In this document: positions 45,893 through 53,447 of the stretch, piece after piece | Layout of the letters: each line of letters opens with the position of its first letter | Position numbering within the stretch: the stretch's first letter is position 1 | The notes under the pieces: generated by a model | What the model saw: the letters and a program-made list of their open reading frames with translations, nothing else | Told to the model about the DNA's origin: nothing | Databases searched by the model: none | Position numbers and translations under genes: made by a program | NCBI RefSeq assembly: GCF_024172125.1 | Contig: NZ_JAMZEA010000006.1 | Location: 310,001-374,000 of the forward strand | DNA length: 64,000 nucleotides | Direction: 5' to 3' | From: Actinomadura rupiterrae | Lineage (GTDB): Bacteria; Actinomycetota; Actinomycetes; Streptosporangiales; Streptosporangiaceae

Positions 45893-46507
45893 ATGCGTGG
45901 TTTCGAGGACGAACGAGTCTTGGGCCGGCACCGGGTCGGTGAGGTGGCTGGGTGCGGGGCGCTGGATCTGATCGCGGCGGCGTTCGCGGTGTTGGCCGGA
46001 TCGGAGCGGGCGCCGGTGCTGCCGGGTGTGGCTGAGTCGGCGTTGCTGGTGCAGCCGCTGTCGTTGGATCAGGTGCGGCGGGAGTTGCTGGATCCGGTGC
46101 GGCGGGAGTTGCTGGATCCGGTGGTGGGGTGCTTGGTGCGCGAGAGGATCTGGCGCGAGCTGGCGCTGCAGGTCCGGTCGGGCGACCCGGTGTGGCTGGT
46201 GGGGGCGTTGGGGGTGGCCGAGCCGCGGCTGCGGCGGATCGCCGCGCACCTGGTCGACGGCATCGACGCTGGGGGTTTGCGGGCGCAAGTGGAGCCCGCA
46301 GTAGTGACTGGGCTGGTCTCCGGGTTGCGGCTGACGGATCTGGAACGGCGGCACCTGGAGGCGCGACTGTTGTGGTCGGCGCACCGGGCAGGGGCGTCGC
46401 GGTTGTGCAGCGCGCTCGGCGGCGAGCCGGGGGCGGCTGAGGTGATGGTGCGGGTGTTTCGGCGGCTGGTCCCCGAGGAGACCTCGGTGGCGCCGTTGCT
46501 GGAGTGA
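45893..46507 (+). CDS. Hypothetical protein with a perfect in-frame 24-base duplication
   Basis: 204 residues: MRGFEDERVLGRHRVGEVAG, LIAAAFAVLAGSERAPVLPG, VQPLSLDQVRRELLDPVRRE, LLDPVVGCLVRERIWRELAL, then helices ending VFRRLVPEETSVAPLLE. Mostly helical. Residues about 61-76 are duplicated (VRRELLDP x2), reflecting a 24-base tandem repeat. Start chosen at the first ATG with a sensible N-terminus; an upstream ATG adds 28 low-quality residues. Confidence 0.6.
   Translation: MRGFEDERVLGRHRVGEVAGCGALDLIAAAFAVLAGSERAPVLPGVAESALLVQPLSLDQVRRELLDPVRRELLDPVVGCLVRERIWRELALQVRSGDPVWLVGALGVAEPRLRRIAAHLVDGIDAGGLRAQVEPAVVTGLVSGLRLTDLERRHLEARLLWSAHRAGASRLCSALGGEPGAAEVMVRVFRRLVPEETSVAPLLE
46073..46120 (+). 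repeat. Exact 24-base tandem duplication
   Basis: GTGCGGCGGGAGTTGCTGGA plus TCCG is present twice, at 46,073-46,096 and 46,097-46,120, in frame inside the preceding hypothetical gene. The absence of substitutions implies a recent duplication. Confidence 0.9.
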
Positions 46508-46650
46508 GCAGGGCTTTTCAAGGGCTAGGCCGCGGGGTCGTCGGCGCCATCGCGTCCGGGTCTTCTTCGCCCTCCCACCACCGGAGGAGGCCCGGGGCCC
46601 CGCGGCCCGCTGGAAGGCAGCGCGATGTCGGCCCGGAAGGAGACGTGGCC

Positions 46651-46713
46651 ATGCGGATGCTGAAGGCGGTGGCGCCGCTGGTGGTGCTGTTGCAGAAGGT
46701 CGTGGGGCAATGA
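46651..46713 (+). CDS. Tiny hydrophobic peptide, first of an overlapping pair
   Basis: 20 residues: MRMLKAVAPLVVLLQKVVGQ. Preceded by AAGGAGACGTGGCC, a good ribosome site, and its TGA overlaps the next ATG (ATGA). Looks like a leader or toxin-like peptide. Not proven to be expressed. Confidence 0.42.
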   Translation: MRMLKAVAPLVVLLQKVVGQ

Positions 46714-46832
46714 CCTCTTATCGGGACGGGTCTTGCGCGGTCAGCGGCCTGGTCGCCATCGTGCTGATGGCGGGCGTGGTCGTCCTCGGTGCCGCAGCTC
46801 CTGTCGCCGCGGCGGTTGCCGCCGCCGACTGA
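46710..46832 (+). CDS. Tiny membrane or secreted peptide
   Basis: 40 residues: MTSYRDGSCAVSGLVAIVLM, AGVVVLGAAAPVAAAVAAAD. One hydrophobic helix with Cys near the start. Overlaps the preceding tiny gene by four bases and converges with the kinase-like gene. Could be a small membrane protein. Confidence 0.45.
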   Translation: MTSYRDGSCAVSGLVAIVLMAGVVVLGAAAPVAAAVAAAD

Positions 46833-46866
46833 TCGCTGCCGGTGGGTGGGCGGCCACGTGACTGGA

Positions 46867-47679
46867 CTATGAAGCCAGTGAGGCCGCAATCTCTTTGGCG
46901 GTCGGCCGGTCGGCGGGGTCGGCGGCCAGGCAGGCCGTGATGATCTCCTCGAGAACGCGGAACGGCCAGGATCGGGCGGTGGCCGGGGCGCGGTGGAGGG
47001 CGGCGATGTTGGCCAGTTGCCCAGGGCGGCCGGTGGCGGAGTCGGTGTAGGTGATCGGTGGGGTTCGGGTCCAGGACCACCACAGGGAGGCTCCCAGGGA
47101 CCAGATGTCGGCCTGCGGGGTGGCGGTGATGTGCTCCTCGGATGCCAGGATCGCTGCGGCGATCTCGGGGGCGGTGGTGTGGGCCAGGCCGCCGCGGTGC
47201 ACATAGGGCGGGACGGCCACCGCCGGGTGCTGCGCGCAGGCTAGGTCGATCAGGTGCGTGCGGTCGCCTTCGAACAGGACATGATCGGGCTGGAGGTCGC
47301 CGTGGGCCCATCCGGCGGCGTGCAGCTCGGCGAGCGCGACGGCCGCATCGCGGGTGCAGGCGAGGGCATGGCTGCGGGTGGCCTGGCTGTCGCTGCGGTG
47401 TGCCGGTTCCAGGGCGCACCACAGGGTGGCGCCGTCGATCCAGCGCAGCAGCAGCCACGACCGGTCGCCGTCGGGGCCGTGGTCGTCGCCGTCCCAGCCG
47501 TGGTCGCGGTAGAACTCGGTGCCCAGCAGCTTGAGGATCTCGCCTTCACGAGCCGCCATCAGCCCATCGGTGATCTTCAGGGCGAGGTCGCCGATCCGGT
47601 AGACGGTGGTGCCGCGCCGGTCGTGCAGGAGCTTGGCCTGGTCGGTGTCGAGCCCGAGGTGGGTGATGAGGCGGTCCAC
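46867..47679 (-). CDS. Serine/threonine protein kinase-like protein
   Basis: 270 residues from GTG. Kinase features: RRGTTVYRIGDLALKITDGL (catalytic-type Lys), EGEILKLLG (helix C Glu), LAELHAAGWAHGDLQPDHVL (HxD replaced by HGDLxxxH/N-like: HGDLQPDHV), THLIDLACAQ (DLA in place of DFG), LAHTTAPEIAA (APE), and ADIWSLGASLWWSW. Soluble, without transmembrane or sensor domain. The Asn of the catalytic loop is His and DFG is altered, so activity is uncertain; it could be a pseudokinase. Substrate unknown. Confidence 0.84.
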   Translation of the reverse strand: MDRLITHLGLDTDQAKLLHDRRGTTVYRIGDLALKITDGLMAAREGEILKLLGTEFYRDHGWDGDDHGPDGDRSWLLLRWIDGATLWCALEPAHRSDSQATRSHALACTRDAAVALAELHAAGWAHGDLQPDHVLFEGDRTHLIDLACAQHPAVAVPPYVHRGGLAHTTAPEIAAAILASEEHITATPQADIWSLGASLWWSWTRTPPITYTDSATGRPGQLANIAALHRAPATARSWPFRVLEEIITACLAADPADRPTAKEIAASLAS

Positions 47680-47817
47680 GCTTGAGCCCCTTCGGCCACG
47701 ACGTCACTGGAGTGACCAGTGTGCCGTGCCCGGCGGGGGCTCGGTGTGGGAACCTGCCGAGACGCGGGGCGCGCCCCCGGCGCCGCGGAGACTGCGGGGG
47801 CGCGGGTCTGGCGGCGG

Positions 47818-48210
47818 TCAGGCCGCCTGAGCGGACGGTGGGGCCGCCGTCCAGTGGGTGACGGTGATGTCGTCCATCGGGATGCCGAGGTCGGCGTAGA
47901 TGCGGGTGTGCATGCGCCCGAGCCAGGCGTCGCGGCGCTCGGCGAAGAACGCGGCGTCGAACCAGGCGACGCCCAGGATCACGGTGCCGCCGCCGTCGGG
48001 GTTGCCGGACTCGGGCTCGAACCAGGTGCATTCCCAGTCCCAGAGCATCTGCTCTTCGGGGCGGGACCGCAGCCGCTCGTCGGAGGCGCGCAGCGCCTCG
48101 ATGCACCGCTGGGCGACCTCGGCGTTCGGGCAGTAGTAGGTGCAGCCGCTCTTGGCGATCGGGACCTTCCCGGCCAGGCGGACCGGGTCGGCGTCCGAGC
48201 CGGTGAGCAC
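47818..48210 (-). CDS. Hypothetical protein
   Basis: 130 residues from GTG: LTGSDADPVRLAGKVPIAKS, GCTYYCPNAEVAQRCIEALR, WDWECTWFEPESGNPDGGGT, VILGVAWFDAAFFAERRDAW. Alpha/beta, with several Cys and Trp residues. No family recognised. It may be transcribed with the kinase-like gene in the same direction (gap about 140 bases). Confidence 0.62.
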   Translation of the reverse strand: MLTGSDADPVRLAGKVPIAKSGCTYYCPNAEVAQRCIEALRASDERLRSRPEEQMLWDWECTWFEPESGNPDGGGTVILGVAWFDAAFFAERRDAWLGRMHTRIYADLGIPMDDITVTHWTAAPPSAQAA

Positions 48211-48375
48211 CCGGATTCGGGTGACCTGCTCAGTTGCGGGGACCTCAGCCCCTGGGCGACGGCTATGCCTGCCTGATCCGCGACCTCACTGAACAGCTCA
48301 CCACCGCCCAGGACGATCGACGGCTCGGCGAGCTCGCCCGTGCGTCCTGCGGTGCTGGTGGCGGGTGTGTTGGTG

Positions 48376-49260
48376 TCAGGCGTTGTCGTCGTGGGTGTCG
48401 ACGGCGCCGGCGAGGGCGCGGACGAGTGGGTTGGGGTTGGGGGTGTGCCAGGCGAAGGCCCATCGGATGGGCGGGGCGTCGCGGACGGGGATGTAGACCA
48501 GGTCGGGTCGGGGGTAGAAGCCGGCGGCCTCGGCGGTCGCGGCGGCGACGGCCTGTCCGGCGCTCACGGCCTTGAGTTGGTCTTCCCAGTCGGAGACGGC
48601 CGGGCCGCGCGCGATCAGGCGCCCGGACGGGGTGCGGAAGGGCTGGAACGCCTCCTCCATGGACGCCGGGATCGGCGACCGGTGTGCCATGAAGGTCAGG
48701 TCGCCGTAGTCCTCCAGGCTGAGCGATTCGCGGTCAGCGTAGGGGTGGCCGGTGGCCATGACCACCACGATCGGTGAGGTGTGGGTGATCGGGCCGACGG
48801 TGATGTCGGGTTCGCGGACCGGCAGCCACAGGTGCGCCACGTCGATCTCCCCAGAGCGCAGCGGCGTGAGCGGGTCGACGGCGTTGAGCTCGCGGTGCAC
48901 GAGCCGGACGGCGGGGTGCCGGGCGCGGAACCGGTCGACGATCTCCCGGATCTGCCAGCCCTCCGGTCCCATGCTGCCCAGCGTCAGCGCGCCCGGGACC
49001 TCATGGGCGGCTGCGGCCTCTTCGATCCCGTCGATGATCTGCCGGTAGGCGGGCTGGAGGGTCTGGTAGAGCCGTCCGCCGGCCGGGGTGAGGCGGACCG
49101 TGCGGGAGGTGCGTTCGAACAGCGGCCCGCCGACGCGCCGCTCGGCCTTCTTGATCGCCTGGCTGACCCGGGACGGGGTGACGTGCAGCCGCTCGGCGGT
49201 CCGCCCGAAATGCAGCTCCTCGGCCAGCGCCAAAAAGATCTCGATGTCCCGAAGCTCCAT
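48376..49260 (-). CDS. LysR-family transcriptional regulator
   Basis: 294 residues. N-terminal winged HTH: MELRDIEIFLALAEELHFGR, TAERLHVTPSRVSQAIKKAE, GPLFERTSRTVRLTPAG. The rest is a periplasmic-binding-type effector domain (LTLGSMGPEGWQIREIVDRF, PVREPDITVGPITHTSPIVV). Divergent from an alpha/beta hydrolase gene with a LysR-like box between, so it likely controls that gene. Length typical (about 300). Confidence 0.95.
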   Translation of the reverse strand: MELRDIEIFLALAEELHFGRTAERLHVTPSRVSQAIKKAERRVGGPLFERTSRTVRLTPAGGRLYQTLQPAYRQIIDGIEEAAAAHEVPGALTLGSMGPEGWQIREIVDRFRARHPAVRLVHRELNAVDPLTPLRSGEIDVAHLWLPVREPDITVGPITHTSPIVVVMATGHPYADRESLSLEDYGDLTFMAHRSPIPASMEEAFQPFRTPSGRLIARGPAVSDWEDQLKAVSAGQAVAAATAEAAGFYPRPDLVYIPVRDAPPIRWAFAWHTPNPNPLVRALAGAVDTHDDNA

Positions 49261-49310
49261 TGCCCTCCCTTCGCCAACGCACCGCCCGGTCGGAGACCTT
49301 CCGGTCAACG

Positions 49311-49333
49311 TGAACCTATCGGTTAACGGTTCA
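49311..49333. promoter_or_regulatory. LysR-type operator TGAACC-N11-GGTTCA
   Basis: A perfect 6-bp dyad with 11-base spacer of the T-N11-A type, located 51 bases upstream of the LysR start and 127 bases upstream of the hydrolase start. This is the expected box for autoregulation and activation. Confidence 0.72.
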
Positions 49334-49459
49334 TGGCCGAGATCGCTGTTGTTCGGCAGCCGTCCGCCCGCCAGCCTGATGACACGCGCTCACGACGATC
49401 GGCCAGGCGCGGGCCTGGTCGCCGGGCAGCGAATCGGACAACTGATAGAGGTCAGAGCC

Positions 49460-50266
49460 ATGAACGACAACAGCGTCACCGGCATCCGCGGCGAGCTTCA
49501 CAACGACGGCCGCAGGCTGTCCTACCTGGACTTCGGCGGCCCCGGCCGGCCGCTGCTGGCCCTACACGGCCACCTCTACGAAGCCGACACCTGGACGCCG
49601 CTGGCCCAAGCGCTCGCGCCCCAGTGGCGGATCATCGCCCCCGACCAGCGCGGACACGGCGACTCCGACCGGGCCGCCTCCTACACCCGCGACGACTACG
49701 TCAACGACGCCATCGCCGTCCTGGACCACCTCGGGATCCAGCAGGCCGTGACGCTGGGGCACTCCGGCGGCGGCATCACCGCCTTCCAGATCGCCGCCCG
49801 CCACCCCGACCGCGTCACCGCGATCGTCAACATCGAGGGTCCGGTCTGCGACCTGGACGACGGCCCCAGCGCCCTGTCGTTCGTACTGGGCATGCCCTAC
49901 ACCGCCCCCGACCGCCAAACCCTGCTGGACGCCATCGGTCCGCTGGCCCCCATCCTCGGCGACAAACTGCGCCCCACTCCGGGCGGCGGCTGGCGCCTGC
50001 CCTTCCACCCCCAGGACACCATCACCTCCGAACAAGCAACCCACGGCGACCACTGGGCCGACTGGACCGCCACCACCTGCCCCGCCCTGTTCGTCCTGGC
50101 CAACAACAGCCAGGTCCTCACCCCCGAGCAAGGCAAGGACTACGTGACCGGCCGTCCCAACACCGACCTGGCCGAACTCGACGGCGACCACTTCGCCTAC
50201 GCCACCGACCCCCAAGGCTTCGCCACCGCCGTCAAGGGCTTCCTCGCCTCCCTGCAAACTGCCTGA
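49460..50266 (+). CDS. Alpha/beta hydrolase
   Basis: 268 residues: RLSYLDFGGPGRPLLALHGH, IAPDQRGHGDSDRAASYTRD (oxyanion-side strand), VTLGHSGGGITAFQIAARHP (GHSGG nucleophile elbow), then a catalytic Asp region (CPALFVLANNSQVLTPEQGK) and LDGDHFAYATDP (His). Esterase/epoxide-hydrolase-like family; substrate unknown. Its divergent LysR neighbour suggests inducible expression. Confidence 0.92.
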   Translation: MNDNSVTGIRGELHNDGRRLSYLDFGGPGRPLLALHGHLYEADTWTPLAQALAPQWRIIAPDQRGHGDSDRAASYTRDDYVNDAIAVLDHLGIQQAVTLGHSGGGITAFQIAARHPDRVTAIVNIEGPVCDLDDGPSALSFVLGMPYTAPDRQTLLDAIGPLAPILGDKLRPTPGGGWRLPFHPQDTITSEQATHGDHWADWTATTCPALFVLANNSQVLTPEQGKDYVTGRPNTDLAELDGDHFAYATDPQGFATAVKGFLASLQTA

Positions 50267-50484
50267 ATCCGAACTGACGATCAGGTTGACCAGGTCCCTC
50301 GGGCACGACTCATCACCGAGCGAGCCCCGCACCCATTCGCCCGGCGGAGGGTCTTCGGCGTGGTGCCCAAGCTCGCGACCGAGGGGAGCTGCGTGAGCGC
50401 GCTGTTGGTCATCGCTGGATCGTGCAGTTGCACATCGTCTGCCGACCCCCGAGCCGGCGCCTGTGGTGGGCACGGTGGCGGTCG

Positions 50485-50849
50485 TCACAGGTGGGGCAGT
50501 ACGTCCGAGGTGGCGCCGACTTCGGCGATCTTGGGGAGGATGCGGGTGAGGGCGTTGGTGCGGGCCTGCGGGTCGGGGTCGGTCATGGCGTCGTGGACGC
50601 AGTGAGGTTGCAGCGGCGCTGGTGGGCGTCGCGGGCGGTGGACTCGACTCCGATGCTGCTGGCGATCCCGGCCAACACGATCCCGGTGACGCCGAGGCGC
50701 TGGAGCCGGTGGTCCAGGTCGGTGCCGTGGCAGGCGCTCCAGCGGTGCTTGGTGATCAGAATGCCGCCGGGCCGAAGCTCGCTGGATTTGACCTGCACGT
50801 CGGGCGGGATCGGTTGAGGAGCTTTACCTCGCCGTTCGAACTCAAACAT
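50485..50849 (-). pseudogene. Isochorismatase-family hydrolase remnant
   Basis: The C-terminal half matches a cysteine-hydrolase of the isochorismatase family: LGVTGIVLAGIASSIGVEST, ARDAHQR (family GVxTxxxV-E-x-T-A-R-x-A). Compared with the usual G-x-C-V the Cys is replaced by Gly/Ile, and the first 90 or so residues are missing. Near 50,590 the frame shifts: the following residues MTDPDPQARTNALTRILPKI continue the conserved C-terminal helix in another frame. Two or more lesions, so non-functional. Confidence 0.82.
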
Positions 50850-50935
50850 TGGTGCTCCTATGCTGCCGCCGCTTCCGGACGCCAGGCCCGGTAGGTCGGC
50901 GGCGCCCCGTCCGGAGCGGCCCGTGCTGGTGGGGC

Positions 50936-51487
50936 TCAGTCGCCGACCTGGCCGGTGGGCGGTGCGGCGTCGAGGCCGGCGAGCAGGTCGCGCAGCAGGT
51001 CGGCGAGCTGGTCGCGGCGCTCGGGCGACAGGTGGCCGATCAGCCGGTCCTCGGCCGCGAGCAGGTCGGCGACCACGCGGTCAAGGAGCGCGCCTCCCGC
51101 CGGGGTGAGCGTGACGGCGCGGGCGTGGTAGCCGGAACCTGTGGTGGTCCGCTCGACCAACCCCGCCTGCGCCGCCCGCTCCACCCGCTGGGTGATCGCA
51201 CCGCGCGTCACCATGCACGCCTCGGCCAGCTCGCCCGGACTCATCCGGTAGGGCGCGCCGGCGCGGCGGAGCGTGGAGAGCAGGTCGAGCGTCGCGACGT
51301 CCACGCCCAGGGCGGCCAGCAGGCGGCGGCGCTCGTCCCCGAACACCTTCGCCGCCCACCAGATCCGGGTGATCACTCCGATCGACTCCACCGGGACGCC
51401 CGGCAGCTCCCGCCGCCAGGCGGCGGCGATGGCGTCCGCCCGGTCCGGTGCGGCGCCGCTGGCGCGCCCCGGCGGGTCAGCGGCCAC
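50936..51487 (-). CDS. MarR-family transcriptional regulator
   Basis: 183 residues from GTG: a winged-helix MarR core with LDLLSTLRRAGAPYRMSPGE, LAEACMVTRGAITQRVERAA, LVERTTTGSGYHARAVTLTP, then a dimerisation helix. Overlaps the SDR gene by 11 bases in the same direction, so both are cotranscribed; a perfect palindrome at 52,218-52,235 upstream of the SDR gene is its likely operator. Confidence 0.93.
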   Translation of the reverse strand: MAADPPGRASGAAPDRADAIAAAWRRELPGVPVESIGVITRIWWAAKVFGDERRRLLAALGVDVATLDLLSTLRRAGAPYRMSPGELAEACMVTRGAITQRVERAAQAGLVERTTTGSGYHARAVTLTPAGGALLDRVVADLLAAEDRLIGHLSPERRDQLADLLRDLLAGLDAAPPTGQVGD

Positions 51488-52202
51488 GCTCGGCTCCGCC
51501 GTTCACCTGGATGATCTGCGCCGTGATGTGTCCCGCGCCGGGCGAGGCGAGCCAGTGAACGGTCTCGGCGACGTCCTGCGGCGTCCCGGCGCGTCCGGTG
51601 TGGGTCTGCCCGACGAGCATCGCGCGGCGCTCCTCCTCCAGCGTGCCGCCGAAGAACTCGGTGTCGTCGATGAAGCCCGGCGCGACCACGTTCACCGTGA
51701 TGCCGCGCGGCCCGAGCGCGGCGGCGAGGTCGCCGGAGTAGGGGTGCAGCGCCGCCTTCATCGGTCCGTAGGAGCTGCCGCCCGACCCGCGCAGCGCCGC
51801 GATCGAGGTGAGGAACACCACGCGGCCGGACGGGTTGAGAAGGTCCCGCAGCGCCTCGGTGGGCAGCACCGCGGTCAGCACGTTGGCCCGGAAGTTGCCC
51901 GTCCAGCGCGCCGCGACGTCGCCTCCACCGTCCCCGTGCCGTTCGACATTGCCGCCGGCGTTGTTGACCAGCACGTCGATGCCGCCGAACCGCTCGGCCA
52001 ACTCGTCCCGCACGCGCTCGACGTCGGCCGGTTCGCTCAGGTCGGCGCGCAAGGCGGTGCCGCCGATCTCCTTGGCCGCCCGCTCCAGGACCTCTGCCCG
52101 GCGGCCGATGACGACCACCTGGTCACCGTCCGCCGCGAACCGCCGCGCCACCGCCCGGCCGATACCGGTCCCTCCGCCGCTCACCACGACCGTCCGTGCC
52201 AT
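51477..52202 (-). CDS. Short-chain dehydrogenase/reductase
   Basis: 241 residues. NAD(P)-binding TVVVSGGGTGIGRAVARRFA (TGxxxGIG), LVNNAGGNVERHG (NNAG), catalytic Ser near LTSIAALRGSGGSSYGPMKA (S..YxxxK), and C-terminal GHITAQIIQVNGGAERG. Substrate unknown. Start chosen at ATG 52,202, preceded by GGGAGG; an ATG at 52,217 would sit inside the operator. Confidence 0.94.
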   Translation of the reverse strand: MARTVVVSGGGTGIGRAVARRFAADGDQVVVIGRRAEVLERAAKEIGGTALRADLSEPADVERVRDELAERFGGIDVLVNNAGGNVERHGDGGGDVAARWTGNFRANVLTAVLPTEALRDLLNPSGRVVFLTSIAALRGSGGSSYGPMKAALHPYSGDLAAALGPRGITVNVVAPGFIDDTEFFGGTLEEERRAMLVGQTHTGRAGTPQDVAETVHWLASPGAGHITAQIIQVNGGAERGR

Positions 52203-52217
52203 GACCGAACCTCCCAT

Positions 52218-52235
52218 GAGTTTAGACCTAAACTC
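52218..52235. promoter_or_regulatory. MarR-type operator palindrome
   Basis: GAGTTTAGACCTAAACTC: perfect 8-bp arms with two-base centre, 16 bases upstream of the SDR start. Fits autorepression of the SDR-MarR operon. Confidence 0.8.
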
Positions 52236-52458
52236 ACTCTACTCCCTGCCCGCGACCCTCCGCCGGAACAGCGCTCCTCTCGGCCCCACCTGCCCTCAAG
52301 CCACTCGGGTCTGGTCGCCTGCCAGGCGCCCCCCTGCAACCGCCCATCCGTGACGGATTTCCTGCCGCCTACGCAGGACGACCCTCCTCGGGCGGCCAGG
52401 GGCAATGGCCGAACTCCTCGGCACATGAACACGCCCTTGAACGCCTCGGACATCTTCT

Positions 52459-53358
52459 TCACCCGCGGCGGCATCGAGACCATTCGGGCGACGGCGCCGA
52501 CCGTGACGGACGGAGGAGGTCACGGACGGCGCGGCGCGCCACCTCATTGATCTTCTCGGCGTCCTTGGTGTCCAGCGCGGGTGAGGTACGGATGCCGAAT
52601 ATGACGGAAGGCGGGGCGGGGAGTCCCGGGACGACGGTCAGCTTGTCGGGGATGCGGCCGATGACCGGCAGGAGAGTGACGCCGAGACCGGCGCGGGCGG
52701 CGGCGTGGACGCCCGTCAGATCGGGTGCCTCGGCGGTGATGTGGTGGCCGATCCTCTCCGCTGCCAGCGTGTCGAGGGCGCCGGTGCGCAGGCCGCACTG
52801 ATGGTCGAACAGCACCAGAGGGAGGAGTGCCGCCTCGGGTGGCCGCCAGTCGGCTGCGGCCAGCCACCGGCAAGCGATCGCGTGCGGATCGTGCGGATCG
52901 CGGGTGATGCCTTCCAGCACGATCGCCACGTCGAGCTGCTGCCGGGCGACCGAGGCGCGTAGCTGAGCGCTGCGGCCGATACGGAACTGGATGTCCCGTT
53001 CAGGGAAGGCCCGGCGGAGCTCGTGGATCAGGTCGGGCAGCAACTCGTCCGCGGCGTGGTCCATCGACCCGACGGTGATCGTCCGGGGCCGATGCCGGTC
53101 GAAGCGCGCGAGGGCGGTGTCGTGGGCATCCAGGATGGCACGGGCGTGGACCAGGAACTCCTCGCCGTCAGGGGTGAACCTGATGCCGCGTCCGTCTCGT
53201 TCGATCAGGGGTCGGCCGATCGCGTCCTCCAGCCGCTGCACATGCCGACTGACCGCGGCCTGGGTGAGATGGAGCGCATGGGCGGCGCGGTGGAACCCAC
53301 CGCACGCAGAAACCGCGACAAGGCTGCGAAGTGGGGTGATGTCGAGTACGGGCGCCAT
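52459..53358 (-). CDS. LysR-family transcriptional regulator
   Basis: 299 residues: HTH MAPVLDITPLRSLVAVSACG, FHRAAHALHLTQAAVSRHVQ, RLEDAIGRPLIERDGRGIRF, then an effector domain with TITVGSMDHAADELLPDLIH and HHITAEAPDLTGVHAAARAG. It is divergent from an MFS exporter gene across a TATCGAT-N11-ATCGATA box. Probable regulator of the exporter. Confidence 0.95.
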   Translation of the reverse strand: MAPVLDITPLRSLVAVSACGGFHRAAHALHLTQAAVSRHVQRLEDAIGRPLIERDGRGIRFTPDGEEFLVHARAILDAHDTALARFDRHRPRTITVGSMDHAADELLPDLIHELRRAFPERDIQFRIGRSAQLRASVARQQLDVAIVLEGITRDPHDPHAIACRWLAAADWRPPEAALLPLVLFDHQCGLRTGALDTLAAERIGHHITAEAPDLTGVHAAARAGLGVTLLPVIGRIPDKLTVVPGLPAPPSVIFGIRTSPALDTKDAEKINEVARRAVRDLLRPSRSAPSPEWSRCRRG

Positions 53359-53368
53359 CCGATCAGGA

Positions 53369-53393
53369 TATCGATACCGATCTGGAATCGATA
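53369..53393. promoter_or_regulatory. LysR-type operator TATCGAT-N11-ATCGATA
   Basis: Perfect 7-bp dyad around an 11-base spacer in the divergent promoter between LysR and MFS exporter. Classic T-N11-A architecture. Confidence 0.78.
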
Positions 53394-53447
53394 ATGAAAC
53401 GGAATCAATGTTGGACCGGAGAGGGCCTGGGATCCGATAGTGATCTG

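Noticed and set aside
45065..46384. A 439-codon minus-strand protein
   Set aside because: Most of it is antisense to the hypothetical gene at 45,893-46,507 and has a His/Gln/Pro-rich shadow composition; only its last 82 codons look coding.
52236..52458. Small gene between SDR operator and LysR gene
   Set aside because: Frames here have no ribosome site and unlikely composition; treated as intergenic.
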